Counted from the first letter of the stretch, positions 1 to 7,591 are shown. The stretch: 40,498 nt of DNA from an uncultured Afifella sp. (GCA_947259045.1 CAMYKZ010000049.1:1-40498); one strand, 5' to 3'. Program-made: numbers and translations. Notes: generated by a model not told the origin, from the sequence alone.

Positions 1-655
1 TCTCGAACGATACCGTCGAGGTGGCGGAACCCGTCTGGCCCATCTTGCGCTCCGGTTTGCCGACCGTCAGGCCCTGCGCGCCGGCCTCGACCAGAAAGCA
101 GGAGATGCCCTTGCCTTTGAGCGCATCCGGATCGGTCACCGCCCAGACCACGAACAGGCCGGCATATTCGGCCGACGAAATATAGATCTTGGAGCCGTTC
201 AGCACCCACTCATTGCCGTCCATCCGCGCTTTCAGCACCATGCCGGCCGGGTCGGACCCGGCGCCGGCCTCCGTCAGGCAGAAGGCGGCGGCGGGAAACG
301 TCCCGTCGCAGAGCGGCGGCAGATATTTCTGCTTCTGCGCGTCGGAGCCGACAGACTGGATCACCTCGCCGACCATATTGTTGACGGAAACGGTGACGGC
401 AGTGGAAGCACAGGCGTTGGCGAAGGCCTCGATGGACAGCGCATAGGACACGGCGCCGGCATCTGAGCCGCCATGCCCGGCATCGATGTTGAGCCCCATG
501 AAGCCCTGTTCGGCCAGCACCTTCAGGTTGGCCAGAAGGTCCGCCCGGCCTTCGCCCCGGTCAAGCCGGTCGGCAAGCGGCGCGAGCCGGTCGGCAGCGA
601 GTTTTTCCGCCGTCTCGCGGATCATTGTTTCTTCGTCGCTCAGCGCAAATTGCAT
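1..655 (-). CDS. Acyl-CoA dehydrogenase, N-terminal part (gene runs off the left edge)
   Basis: FAD enzyme that introduces the alpha-beta double bond into an acyl-CoA thioester; electrons normally pass to electron-transfer flavoprotein. The visible 218 residues begin MQFALSDEE and hold the helical N-terminal domain followed by the start of the beta domain, including the family signature FCLTEAGAGSD that contacts flavin and substrate, and later NGSKIYISSA. The C-terminal domain with the catalytic glutamate lies outside the window, so the substrate class cannot be told. The ATG start gives the usual family N-terminus. It is divergent from the DUF937 gene, with about 100 bases between them. Family call is firm; specificity is unknown. 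Confidence 0.93.
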   Translation of the reverse strand, partial: MQFALSDEETMIRETAEKLAADRLAPLADRLDRGEGRADLLANLKVLAEQGFMGLNIDAGHGGSDAGAVSYALSIEAFANACASTAVTVSVNNMVGEVIQSVGSDAQKQKYLPPLCDGTFPAAAFCLTEAGAGSDPAGMVLKARMDGNEWVLNGSKIYISSAEYAGLFVVWAVTDPDALKGKGISCFLVEAGAQGLTVGKPERKMGQTGSATSTVSFE

Positions 656-752
656 TATAATTGTCCGTTCATCGTTTCGCTTGAATGTAGTTGCAGGCTT
701 GCCAGACGGCAATGCGGCGGCTTTGATGAGCGGGCGGCAATCGGAGGACAAG

Positions 753-1541
753 ATGAACCTGTTTGAAATCATGAACCAGGCCCAGGGCGGCGAGGCGTTT
801 CGCGCACTGGCGCGGCAATACGGGCTTTCCGACGACCAGGTGGAATCGGCCGTGCAGGCGATGATGCCGGCATTTGCCACCGGCCTGAAGCGCAATACCG
901 CCGACCCCACCGGCATGCTGAAGTTCATGCAGGCGCTGGCCGGCGGCCAGCACGCCAGTTATTTCGACAATCCGGCCAAGGCCTGGAGCGGCAGCGGCAT
1001 TGATGAGGGAAATGCCATTCTCGGCCATCTGTTCGGCTCCCGGGAGGTCAGCCGGGCGGTGGCTAACCAGGTGCAGGCGGCAACCGGGATCGGCGAAAAT
1101 ATCCTGAAACAGATGCTGCCGGCGCTGGCCTCCATGGTGATGGGCGGCCTGTCGAAACAATCGCGGTCCGGCTCCAATTCCATGCTCGGCGATATCATGA
1201 AGCAGATGGCGGAAAATTTCGGCGGCGCTCCCGGCAAGGCAGGCGAGGGCCCGCTTGACCGTTACGAAAAAGAACATGCCGGCGACAATCCGTTCGGGAA
1301 AATGATGGAACAGATGATGGGCGGCGCACTTGGCGGCGGCGCAGACAATCCGCTTGGCCGGATGTTCGAACAATTTACCGGCGGCTCAGGCAGCGCTTCC
1401 GGCAGCAAGTCAAAAGCACCGTCAGGCCAGGATATTTTCGGCGAGCTGTTCGAGCCCGGCCGACAGATGGGAGAGGCCTATCAGAAGAATATGGAGAGCA
1501 TCTTCGACCAGTATCTCAGCGGTATGGACAAAAGGCGTTAA
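753..1541 (+). CDS. DUF937 domain-containing protein
   Basis: 262-residue protein of unknown function. The N-terminal ~190 residues (MNLFEIMNQAQGG, then helical segments with LSDDQVESAVQAMMPAF) fit the DUF937 family, which in other bacteria includes YidB-like proteins. The second half is low complexity: Gly, Met and Ser rich with repeated MMEQMMGGALGGG-like stretches, probably flexible. The ATG at 753 was chosen over upstream in-frame starts because a GGAGGA ribosome site lies at 743-748 and the family starts here; an extension to 486 would run antisense through the acyl-CoA dehydrogenase. No signal peptide or membrane segment is evident. The next gene, gshA, is 195 bases downstream and probably separately transcribed. 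Confidence 0.8.
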   Translation: MNLFEIMNQAQGGEAFRALARQYGLSDDQVESAVQAMMPAFATGLKRNTADPTGMLKFMQALAGGQHASYFDNPAKAWSGSGIDEGNAILGHLFGSREVSRAVANQVQAATGIGENILKQMLPALASMVMGGLSKQSRSGSNSMLGDIMKQMAENFGGAPGKAGEGPLDRYEKEHAGDNPFGKMMEQMMGGALGGGADNPLGRMFEQFTGGSGSASGSKSKAPSGQDIFGELFEPGRQMGEAYQKNMESIFDQYLSGMDKRR

Positions 1542-1669
1542 CGACCCGATCGGGGGTGGGCCGCATTTTTCCTTGCGTATTTCGATCGCCTGTTCCAGTT
1601 CCATCATGGCAAAAAAAATTCTAAGCTCGCGCGCTTACGTGAGTGAATTTGATCATCTGTCTGGCAATC

Positions 1670-1703
1670 ATCCGGATTCGAAAATCGGATCCTGAATCCG
1701 GAT
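1670..1703. promoter_or_regulatory. 10-base inverted repeat upstream of gshA
   Basis: ATCCGGATTC at 1670-1679 is repeated in inverse as GAATCCGGAT at 1694-1703, with a 14-base loop that itself contains ATCGGATCC. It ends about 33 bases before the gshA start. It could be an operator or a leader hairpin; there is no T-run, so a terminator for the DUF937 gene is less likely. Confidence 0.45.
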
Positions 1704-1736
1704 TTCGAGACCGGAAGACCTTGAGGAACGACCCGC

Positions 1737-3110
1737 ATGGCGCGCGATACGGCTGATGAAACCCCGATCGAAAATCTCGACCAGCTTGCCGCAAGCATGG
1801 CCGCTGGCTGCAAGCCGAAGGACAAATGGCGCATCGGCACCGAGCATGAAAAATTCGGCTTCTACCATGACGGCCACGGCCCGGTGCCTTATGACGGGCC
1901 GAACGGTGTCAAGGCGCTGCTTGAGGGTATGGAAGCCCTGCTTGGCTGGAACCCGATCTTCGATGACGGCAGGATCATCGGCCTGGCCGATCCGATCGGC
2001 GGCGGCGCGATCTCGCTGGAGCCCGGCGGCCAGTTCGAACTGTCGGGCGCGCCGCTGGAGACACTGCACCAGACCTGCCGCGAGGCGAACAATCATCTGG
2101 CTCAGGTGCGCCAGGTCGCCGATCCGCTCGGCATCGGCTTTCTCGGCCTTGGCATGAGCCCGAAATGGACCCGCGAGCAGACGCCGGTGATGCCGAAATC
2201 GCGCTACCAGATCATGGCCAATTACATGCCCAAGGTGGGCAGCCACGGCCTCGACATGATGTTCCGAACCTGCACGATCCAGGTCAATCTCGATTTCGCC
2301 TCCGAGGCCGACATGATCCGCAAGATGCGGGTCGGGCTGGCGCTGCAGCCGATCGCCACGGCCCTGTTTGCCAATTCACCGTTCAAGGAGGGCAAGCCGA
2401 ACGGCTTTATCTCCTATCGTGGCGAAATCTGGCGCGATACCGACAATCAGCGCTCCGGCCCGCTGTCGCTGGCCTTCGACGACGGGTTCGGCTTCCAGGC
2501 CTATGCCGACTGGGCACTCGACGTGCCGATGTATTTCATCGTCCGCAACGGCAAATACCGCGACATGACCGCCTATACGTTCCGGCAATATCTGAACGGC
2601 GCAGCGCGGGCCGACCATCCGGATGCGGAGCCGGATATGGGCGACTGGACCAACCATCTCTCCACTTTGTTTCCCGATGTGCGGCTGAAGACGTTTCTTG
2701 AAATGCGCGGCGCCGACGGCGGCCCGTGGCGGCGCATCTGCGCCCTGCCGGCTCTGTGGGTCGGCCTGCTCTATGACGATGCGGCGCTTTCCGCCGCCGA
2801 AGAGCTGATCGCCGACTGGAGCGAGGAAGAGCGTGTCGGGCTGCGCGACCGGGTGCCGGAACTGGGTTTCGCCACGCCGTTCCGCAACCGCACGGTGATC
2901 GATATCGCCAGGGACATGGTCGGCATATCCCGCGACGGGCTGAAGGCGCGCGACCGCATGAGTTCCGGCGGCTATGACGAGCGCGAATATCTCGCCCCAC
3001 TGGAGGAAAACCTGGCGCTCGGCAAGACCATGTCGGACAGCCTGTTGCACCAGTACAAGACCCGCTGGGGCGGATCGGTGGAGCCGGTGTTTGACGAGTG
3101 GGCTTATTGA
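1737..3110 (+). CDS. gshA: Glutamate--cysteine ligase
   Basis: Catalyses the ATP-dependent joining of the glutamate gamma-carboxyl to cysteine, the first and rate-limiting step of glutathione synthesis, in the cytoplasm. The 457-residue length and motifs (RIGTEHEKFGFY near residue 31, the GGGAISLEPGGQFELSG stretch near 90, MMFRTCTIQVNLD, and the C-terminal FRNRTVIDIARDMV and HQYKTRWGGSVEP) match the plant/alphaproteobacterial GCS2-type enzymes rather than the E. coli type. ATG 1737 is preceded by GAGGA. The ThDP decarboxylase genes follow within 22 bases and may be co-transcribed. The glutathionyl-hydroquinone reductase at 28501 is a downstream user of glutathione. Very confident. Confidence 0.97.
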   Translation: MARDTADETPIENLDQLAASMAAGCKPKDKWRIGTEHEKFGFYHDGHGPVPYDGPNGVKALLEGMEALLGWNPIFDDGRIIGLADPIGGGAISLEPGGQFELSGAPLETLHQTCREANNHLAQVRQVADPLGIGFLGLGMSPKWTREQTPVMPKSRYQIMANYMPKVGSHGLDMMFRTCTIQVNLDFASEADMIRKMRVGLALQPIATALFANSPFKEGKPNGFISYRGEIWRDTDNQRSGPLSLAFDDGFGFQAYADWALDVPMYFIVRNGKYRDMTAYTFRQYLNGAARADHPDAEPDMGDWTNHLSTLFPDVRLKTFLEMRGADGGPWRRICALPALWVGLLYDDAALSAAEELIADWSEEERVGLRDRVPELGFATPFRNRTVIDIARDMVGISRDGLKARDRMSSGGYDEREYLAPLEENLALGKTMSDSLLHQYKTRWGGSVEPVFDEWAY

Positions 3111-3132
3111 GGGCGTGGAACGCCGCAACGCC

Positions 3133-3672
3133 ATGACAGACATCATCTCCCAGCAAACCGCCGACTGGCCCGCCGACATCCACCGCACATTGGCGAGCCT
3201 CGCCGTGCGCCAGATCGCCTACGTTCCCGATGCCGGCCACAAGCGCCTGCTGGAACTCTGCGCCGCCGATGCGGCCATGCGTATGGTCAAGCTGACCAGC
3301 GAAGAAGAGGCGATGGGCCTGCTGGCCGGAGCCTGGCTGGGCGGCGAGCGCGGGGTGCTGCTGATGCAGTCCAGCGGCGTCGGCAATTGCATCAACGCGA
3401 TTGCCTCCATCACCCGCACCTGCCGGTTTCCGCTTCTGATGCTGGTGACGATGCGCGGCGAGTGGGGCGAGGGCAACCCGTGGCAGGTGCCGATGGGGCA
3501 GGCGGTATCGCCGGTGCTGCAAGCGCTTGACGTGCAGATCGCCCGCTGCGAGCGCGCCGCCGAGGTCGGCGAAACCGTCGATGCGATGGCCGGGCTGGCG
3601 TTCAAATCGTCGCGCGCCGCCGCGGTGCTGCTCAGCCAGCGGCTGATCGGCGTCAAGAGTTTTCAGGATTGA
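3133..3672 (+). CDS. ThDP-dependent decarboxylase alpha subunit, sulfopyruvate/phosphonopyruvate decarboxylase family (ComD-like)
   Basis: 179-residue pyrimidine-binding half of a split thiamine-diphosphate decarboxylase. Visible are the acidic cluster TSEEEA at residues 56-60, holding the glutamate that activates the cofactor, then LLAGAWLGGERG, the MQSSGVGNCINAI helix and the GNPWQVPMGQ segment, all as in ComD of coenzyme M synthesis. The partner subunit follows five bases later, so the two form one enzyme. Sulfopyruvate and phosphonopyruvate are the known family substrates; no phosphonate mutase, sulfolactate dehydrogenase or sulfoacetaldehyde acetyltransferase lies nearby, so the substrate is open. 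Start at ATG 3133; an in-frame GTG at 3115 is an alternative. Confidence 0.85.
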   Translation: MTDIISQQTADWPADIHRTLASLAVRQIAYVPDAGHKRLLELCAADAAMRMVKLTSEEEAMGLLAGAWLGGERGVLLMQSSGVGNCINAIASITRTCRFPLLMLVTMRGEWGEGNPWQVPMGQAVSPVLQALDVQIARCERAAEVGETVDAMAGLAFKSSRAAAVLLSQRLIGVKSFQD

Positions 3673-3676
3673 TGTG

Positions 3677-4285
3677 ATGAACGGCAGCCCTGCCCAAACA
3701 TCGAATCCGCCGCTTGACCGGCGCACCGTGGCGGCCCGGCTTCTGGCCGACAGGGGCGATCTTCTGGTCGTCGCCGGTCTCGGCGGCACCGCCTGGGATA
3801 TCAGCGCCGCCGGCGACAATGATCTCAACTTTCCGCTCTGGGGCGGCATGGGCAACGCCGCCATGGTCGGCCTCGGCCTGGCGCTGGCGCAGCCTGAGCG
3901 CCCGGTCCTGGTGATCACCGGCGACGGCGAGATGCTGATGGGCCTGGGGTCGCTTGCGACGATTGCCGTGCAGCAGCCGGCAAATCTGTCAATCGCCGTC
4001 TTCGACAACCAGCATTACGGTGAGACCGGGCAACAGGAAACCCACACCGCCGACGGCGTCGACCTGGCCGCGATCGCCCGCGGCGCGGGCATCGAGGAGG
4101 CGCTGACGCTGACGACTATGGATGAGGTCGGGCAACTGGCATTGCGCATTCATCAGCGCACCGGCCCGCTGTTTGCGCAGATCAGGATCGGCATGGCGCC
4201 TGCGCCTTTGGTGCTGCCGCCGCGCGACGGACCGCATCTGAAAACGCGGTTCCGGATGGCGCTGCTGGGCGGCGAGGCGGAGTAG
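3677..4285 (+). CDS. ThDP-dependent decarboxylase beta subunit, sulfopyruvate/phosphonopyruvate decarboxylase family (ComE-like)
   Basis: 202-residue cofactor-binding half of the enzyme formed with the preceding gene. The diphosphate/magnesium motif GDGE begins at residue 82 and ends with the asparagine of VFDNQHYGETGQQ near 111, the classic ThDP fold. Upstream LWGGMGNAAMVGLGLALA corresponds to the conserved glycine-rich helix of ComE-type subunits. The C-terminus is Pro/Arg rich. The likely start is ATG 3677, just behind an in-frame GTG at 3674; the previous gene stops at 3672, so translation is probably coupled. The split architecture and order alpha-beta match comDE; the physiological substrate is unknown. 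Confidence 0.85.
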   Translation: MNGSPAQTSNPPLDRRTVAARLLADRGDLLVVAGLGGTAWDISAAGDNDLNFPLWGGMGNAAMVGLGLALAQPERPVLVITGDGEMLMGLGSLATIAVQQPANLSIAVFDNQHYGETGQQETHTADGVDLAAIARGAGIEEALTLTTMDEVGQLALRIHQRTGPLFAQIRIGMAPAPLVLPPRDGPHLKTRFRMALLGGEAE

Positions 4286-4310
4286 GTTGGCAAGGGTCAG
4301 CCCGATGGAA

Positions 4311-4341
4311 TCGGGGGGTGGGGCTGTCGCCCCTATCCCGA
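4311..4341. terminator. Hairpin after the decarboxylase genes
   Basis: Nested stem: TCGGG 4311-4315 with CCCGA 4337-4341, and inner GGGGC 4320-4324 with GCCCC 4329-4333 around a TGTC loop. It sits 26 bases behind the beta-subunit stop. No T-run follows, so it may act as an RNA-stability hairpin or a weak terminator. Confidence 0.45.
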
Positions 4342-4410
4342 GCACTCGAGAACACCACTGTTCGATCGAAAATGCACGCCGAACATCGGTTGATCGACCC
4401 CACAGGCCAG

Positions 4411-4445
4411 TTGACAGGATTGGCCGGATCGGTTTTGCCTGTCAA
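4411..4445. promoter_or_regulatory. Perfect 8-base inverted repeat before the 60-residue membrane protein gene
   Basis: TTGACAGG at 4411-4418 and CCTGTCAA at 4438-4445 are exact inverse copies with 19 bases between them, 37 bases upstream of the start at 4482. It could be a pair of half-sites for a dimeric regulator or the base of an RNA hairpin. Confidence 0.45.
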
Positions 4446-4481
4446 TCTGATTTTTCTCCCGCGGCACGAGGATCACCGTCC

Positions 4482-4664
4482 ATGGCATTGACATTGAGCA
4501 GACCGAAAACGATCACGTTCATCATTTCCGCCGTTTTGGGGCTCCTTTCCCTTCTGGTGACCTATGGCAGCGTTGCGATCCCGGTTGTCAGCGGAAACGC
4601 CTATCTCGCCATGGTCATCGCCTGGGTGGTGTTATTGGCGGGCAATCTGTTGCGTGAGGTCTGA
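4482..4664 (+). CDS. Small hypothetical membrane protein (60 residues)
   Basis: Short protein starting MALTLSRPKTITF with two predicted membrane segments: residues ~10-31 (FIISAVLGLLSLLVTYGSV) and ~37-56 (AYLAMVIAWVVLLAGNLL), ending LLREV. A GAGGA site at 4468-4472 supports ATG 4482. Both termini would lie on the same side of the membrane. I do not recognise a named family. The reading frame stays open upstream, but that part has no ribosome site and low-quality sequence, so the short form is preferred. The CDF exporter starts about 70 bases downstream on the same strand. Confidence 0.65.
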   Translation: MALTLSRPKTITFIISAVLGLLSLLVTYGSVAIPVVSGNAYLAMVIAWVVLLAGNLLREV

Positions 4665-4737
4665 GCGGCGGGAACGCTGAGCGCACACGCCGGCAATCGC
4701 AATTCCGGTTCGGAAACGAATTCAGGGAGCCTGAAAA

Positions 4738-5724
4738 CTGGCCGGTCATCACCACCATATCGATCCGGACGCGGGTGACGCCCGCATCGGCTGGGCCGTT
4801 GCCGTCAATCTGGGGCTGACGGTCGCGCAGATCGCCGGCGGCATTTTCTCCGGCAGCCTGGCGCTGATTGCCGATGCGATCCACAATCTGTCGGATGCGA
4901 TCTCGCTGATCATCGCGTTTTTCGCCCGCAGGATCGCCAGACGGCCGGCGGACGGAACGATGACCTTCGGTTACGGCCGGGCCGAACTCGTCGCCGCGCT
5001 GATCAATTATACGACTTTGATCGTCATCGGGCTCTATCTGGTCTACGAGGCGGTATTCCGGTTTTTCGATCCCCAGGCCGTTGACGGCTGGATCGTGGTG
5101 GTGATTGCCGGAATTGCCCTTGTCGTCGACGCCGTCACGGCGCTTTTGACCTATTCGCTCTCCAAGCAGAGCATGAATATCCGCGCCGCCTTCCTGCACA
5201 ATGTTGCCGACGCGCTGGGCTCGATTGCGGTGATTTTCGCCGGCACGCTGATCCTGCTTTACGACTGGCGGCTGATCGATCCGATCGTCACATTGCTGAT
5301 TGCCGGTTACATTCTCGTCCAGTCAGTTTCCGAGGTCGGCGCGGTGATCCGCATCCTGATGCTCGGCAGTCCGCCTGAACTGGATATTGCGCAGGTGCTT
5401 TCAGAGATCGAGGCGGTTGACGGGGTGGCAAGCGTCCATCATCTGCATCTTTGGCAGATGCAGGAACATGAAAGCGCGCTCGACGCCCATCTCGTCATCG
5501 CCGCAGGGCAATGGGGTAACGCCGATGCCGTCAAGAGCGCCGTCAAAAGCAGGCTGCACGACCGGTTTGAGATTTCCCATTCGACGCTTGAGCTGGAATG
5601 TTTCGGCCATGCCTGCAGCGATCCCCGGATGATCGGGCATGACGATAGCGGGCATGACCACGAAGCCGGTCACGCCGGCCATGCGGGCCATGGTGCCGGA
5701 GATGAAGCGGGCCGACAGGATTGA
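4738..5724 (+). CDS. Cation diffusion facilitator (zinc-type) with probable CTG start
   Basis: Inner-membrane antiporter that exports divalent cations, by family most likely zinc. The 328-residue reading frame has six membrane helices, the metal-site signature D-A-I-H-N-L-S-D in helix 2 (H49, D53) and HNVADALGS in helix 5, then a cytoplasmic ferredoxin-like domain (HHLHLWQMQEHES). It has His clusters at both ends: HHHH at residues 4-7 and a C-terminal tail with repeated GHAGH. The only in-frame ATG (4960) would delete helices 1 and 2. A stop lies at 4732-4734, and the only plausible initiator after it is CTG 4738, nine bases behind AGGGA at 4724-4728. Confidence 0.88.
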   Translation: MAGHHHHIDPDAGDARIGWAVAVNLGLTVAQIAGGIFSGSLALIADAIHNLSDAISLIIAFFARRIARRPADGTMTFGYGRAELVAALINYTTLIVIGLYLVYEAVFRFFDPQAVDGWIVVVIAGIALVVDAVTALLTYSLSKQSMNIRAAFLHNVADALGSIAVIFAGTLILLYDWRLIDPIVTLLIAGYILVQSVSEVGAVIRILMLGSPPELDIAQVLSEIEAVDGVASVHHLHLWQMQEHESALDAHLVIAAGQWGNADAVKSAVKSRLHDRFEISHSTLELECFGHACSDPRMIGHDDSGHDHEAGHAGHAGHGAGDEAGRQD

Positions 5725-5728
5725 AGCG

Positions 5729-5747
5729 ATTTCGCCGGCGGCGAAAT
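5729..5747. terminator. Hairpin between convergent genes
   Basis: ATTTCGCC 5729-5736 pairs with GGCGAAAT 5740-5747 around a GGC loop, immediately after the CDF stop and 30 bases from the end of the convergent nucleotidyltransferase-like gene. It lacks a long T-run, so it is a candidate bidirectional terminator or 3'-end stabiliser. Confidence 0.45.
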
Positions 5748-5777
5748 GCCGGGTCAGATTATCATCGATCCCGCTGG

Positions 5778-6353
5778 TTATTCAGCCATCACCAGTTCCG
5801 GCCAGCGCGCAAGCGCCGCACTTGCTTTCCCAGCCTGCGTGGCGGTTGCCGCCAGATCGGGGTTCGGCCTCAACACCATATCGAAAATATCCGCCAGCCC
5901 GAAGGGCGCAGCGATCGTCAGCCGGCCGTCCGCTTCCAGCCGGACGGCAACCGCGTGGGCGGTGAACAGGCATTGCGGCAGCATGTCGTCGGTCTTGCCC
6001 AGCGCCGGATAGGGACGGCCGAATTCAGCCTCGAACCAGAGATGAACCCGCGCCTGGTTGACCACTTCCACCTGCGCCCGCAATTCTTCCGGCAGAAGCG
6101 CCAGAACCGCCTGCTGCCGCGTCGCTTCAGACGCCTGCGACATATCGGCATCGAAATAGCCGATGTCATAATCCTGGATGCCGTAATCCGCCGGTCGGCC
6201 GGTCAAAGCGTTCCAGACGGTCTGGTAAACCGCGCCGGCAAACAGCCGCCAGTCCGGCAATTGTGCCGCGCGGGCCGCTTCAAGCACCTGCATGACGTTC
6301 GGGCTCGCCCGAAGATGATATTCGAGGCGGGCGGCGAGTTTAGCTTCCGGCAT
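5778..6353 (-). CDS. Nucleotidyltransferase family protein (COG3575-like)
   Basis: 191-residue cytoplasmic protein. Motifs include WRLFAGAVYQTVWNALTG, then IQDYDIGYFDAD with the acidic pair expected of a nucleotidyltransferase-fold active site, VVNQARVHLWFEAEFG and LTIAAPFGLADIFDMVLRPN. These match a widespread uncharacterised family annotated as nucleotidyltransferase; the substrate is unknown. ATG 6353 was chosen since AAAGG lies just upstream and homologues begin near this point; a longer reading to 6503 has an unrelated basic N-terminus. It is divergent from the unrecognised gene at 6481 and convergent with the CDF gene. Confidence 0.75.
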   Translation of the reverse strand: MPEAKLAARLEYHLRASPNVMQVLEAARAAQLPDWRLFAGAVYQTVWNALTGRPADYGIQDYDIGYFDADMSQASEATRQQAVLALLPEELRAQVEVVNQARVHLWFEAEFGRPYPALGKTDDMLPQCLFTAHAVAVRLEADGRLTIAAPFGLADIFDMVLRPNPDLAATATQAGKASAALARWPELVMAE

Positions 6354-6480
6354 GACTGACCTTTTTTTGTCCCTTTGCAAACTTGTCGTCGAATTCCGCA
6401 CGAAGATATATTTATATAGCGAGACTGGAAGCCGGGAGCGTGGAAGCTGCAGAAACCGCGGCCGGTAAGGGCGATTGATT

Positions 6481-6894
6481 ATGCTGTTGGAAATCGAAAA
6501 CAAAAAGCCGGTTCACGTGGACATGTTTCAACTCGTAGAAAAAGCTTTACGGCGATTGAAAAGCTATGGGCCGAGCTCATTCGCGTGCCTGTCCGACGCT
6601 GACGGCGCTTATGTGCAGATTGCCGGGGGCAGGGTGACTTGCGTTGTCGAGCGCCGGATGCCCTCGGGCGGGCGGCATTTCAGGGCCTATTTGGCGAGTG
6701 CAAGGGTTCCGTTCGAAGGGACACAAACTTTGTCTTTCGGCGCAGGCCAGTTGAACATGGAGCCGGATGAAATCCTGTTTATTGATGATGTAATTCCAGT
6801 TTTTGAGGCGTTCTTCAATTCGGAGCCGTTACCATCGAATATCTATTGGCGTGATATGTCGGACTATTTTTCAGAGCCGACCGTGTCAACCTGA
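6481..6894 (+). CDS. Hypothetical protein (137 residues), possibly immunity-like
   Basis: I do not recognise this gene. It encodes an acidic soluble protein with no signal peptide or membrane segment: MLLEIENKKPVHVDMF, an alpha-helical start, then a beta-rich core (SFACLSDADGAYVQIAGGRVTCVVERR) and a late YWRDMSDYF stretch. Single-domain proteins of this shape are common among contact-dependent toxin immunity proteins, but no toxin is adjacent, so this is only a guess. TAAGGG at 6466-6471 supports ATG 6481. Base composition is visibly richer in A/T than the neighbours, which fits recent acquisition. Confidence 0.6.
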   Translation: MLLEIENKKPVHVDMFQLVEKALRRLKSYGPSSFACLSDADGAYVQIAGGRVTCVVERRMPSGGRHFRAYLASARVPFEGTQTLSFGAGQLNMEPDEILFIDDVIPVFEAFFNSEPLPSNIYWRDMSDYFSEPTVST

Positions 6895-7040
6895 AGCTTT
6901 AGATGATCCCGCATGGCGAACACACCTGGCGAATACTGAGGTTGAACCCTTCATCCGGCGCCGGCGGCGAAAAATCGCGTGATCAGATCGAAATCGGCCT
7001 CGCCGAGGGCGATGTTGACCACAAGCAGTTGGGATGATGT

Positions 7041-7436
7041 TCACGGGCCGGCAATCAAAATGAGGATCAGGGTAGGAAACAGCACAAGGCCAAATTCGCC
7101 ATTTCCGGTGAATGAACGCCAGACTGTCGAAAGCAATTTCGCCGCCGTTCCGCTCGCAGGCATCATCAGCCCAAGCCACGCTCCGAAACCGGCGCCGGTG
7201 CTAATTGCAATCGCGCCGATTGCCAGTGGCATTTCCAGATCGGCCGTATTGAACAGGATCCAGGCAAATGCCAATGCCGCGACGCCGCAGACGACCATTG
7301 CCGCGGCAATGCTCTCCCAACGGAAACTCTCTGCAGATCGGGCCGAACTCAGTCTCTCGTGGCGCAGGTTTGACAGCAGCGTCTTTGGTTTGTCTTCGCC
7401 TGGCGCCGGATCTTCCGATGTTTTCAGATCGCTCAT
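7041..7436 (-). CDS. Hypothetical membrane protein
   Basis: 131-residue protein with a charged cytoplasmic N-terminus (~45 residues, PAPGEDKPKTLLSN) and three hydrophobic stretches: ~47-65 (AAAMVVCGVAALAFAWILF), ~70-92 (PLAIGAIAISTGAGFGAWLG) and the C-terminal ~115-130 (GLVLFPTLILILIAGP). Unrecognised. ATG 7436 is the likely start; GTG 7439 is directly upstream. The stop codon is TGA; the same frame stays open for another 29 codons (to 6951) with a protein-like sequence, so the 3' end may have been cut by a nonsense change. It is divergent from the SulP gene. Confidence 0.6.
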   Translation of the reverse strand: MSDLKTSEDPAPGEDKPKTLLSNLRHERLSSARSAESFRWESIAAAMVVCGVAALAFAWILFNTADLEMPLAIGAIAISTGAGFGAWLGLMMPASGTAAKLLSTVWRSFTGNGEFGLVLFPTLILILIAGP

Positions 7437-7502
7437 CACGGTGGAACTTTAACGCGGGTCTGGATGAAACGCATCATCTGGTCATGAAATCTTTATTGCG
7501 AT

Positions 7503-7591
7503 GCAGCATATATGTTGCATTGCACAATAAATGCTGTAATGTCATGGAAACCCCCAGAACGCCCGCTTCCGAATTGGACCTGTCGCCTTGA
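7503..7591 (+). promoter_or_regulatory. SulP leader: repeats and a 15-codon upstream reading frame
   Basis: A/T-rich segment with inverted CAGCAT 7504-7509 / ATGCTG 7531-7536 flanking TTGCATTGCA. TTGCAT (7515-7520) and TAATGT (7537-7542) are spaced 16 bases apart like a -35/-10 pair. A short frame from ATG 7544 ([15 protein letters not shown]) ends in TGA at 7589-7591, overlapping the TTG start of SulP, which would allow coupled translation. Confidence 0.35.

Noticed and set aside
2536-4008. 490-residue minus-strand frame opposite gshA and the decarboxylase genes
   Set aside because: Pro/Arg/Ala-rich antisense shadow crossing three recognised genes.
4287-4481. N-terminal extension of the 60-residue membrane protein
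   Set aside because: The added sequence carries the terminator-like hairpin and the inverted repeat, has no ribosome site, and is not protein-like.
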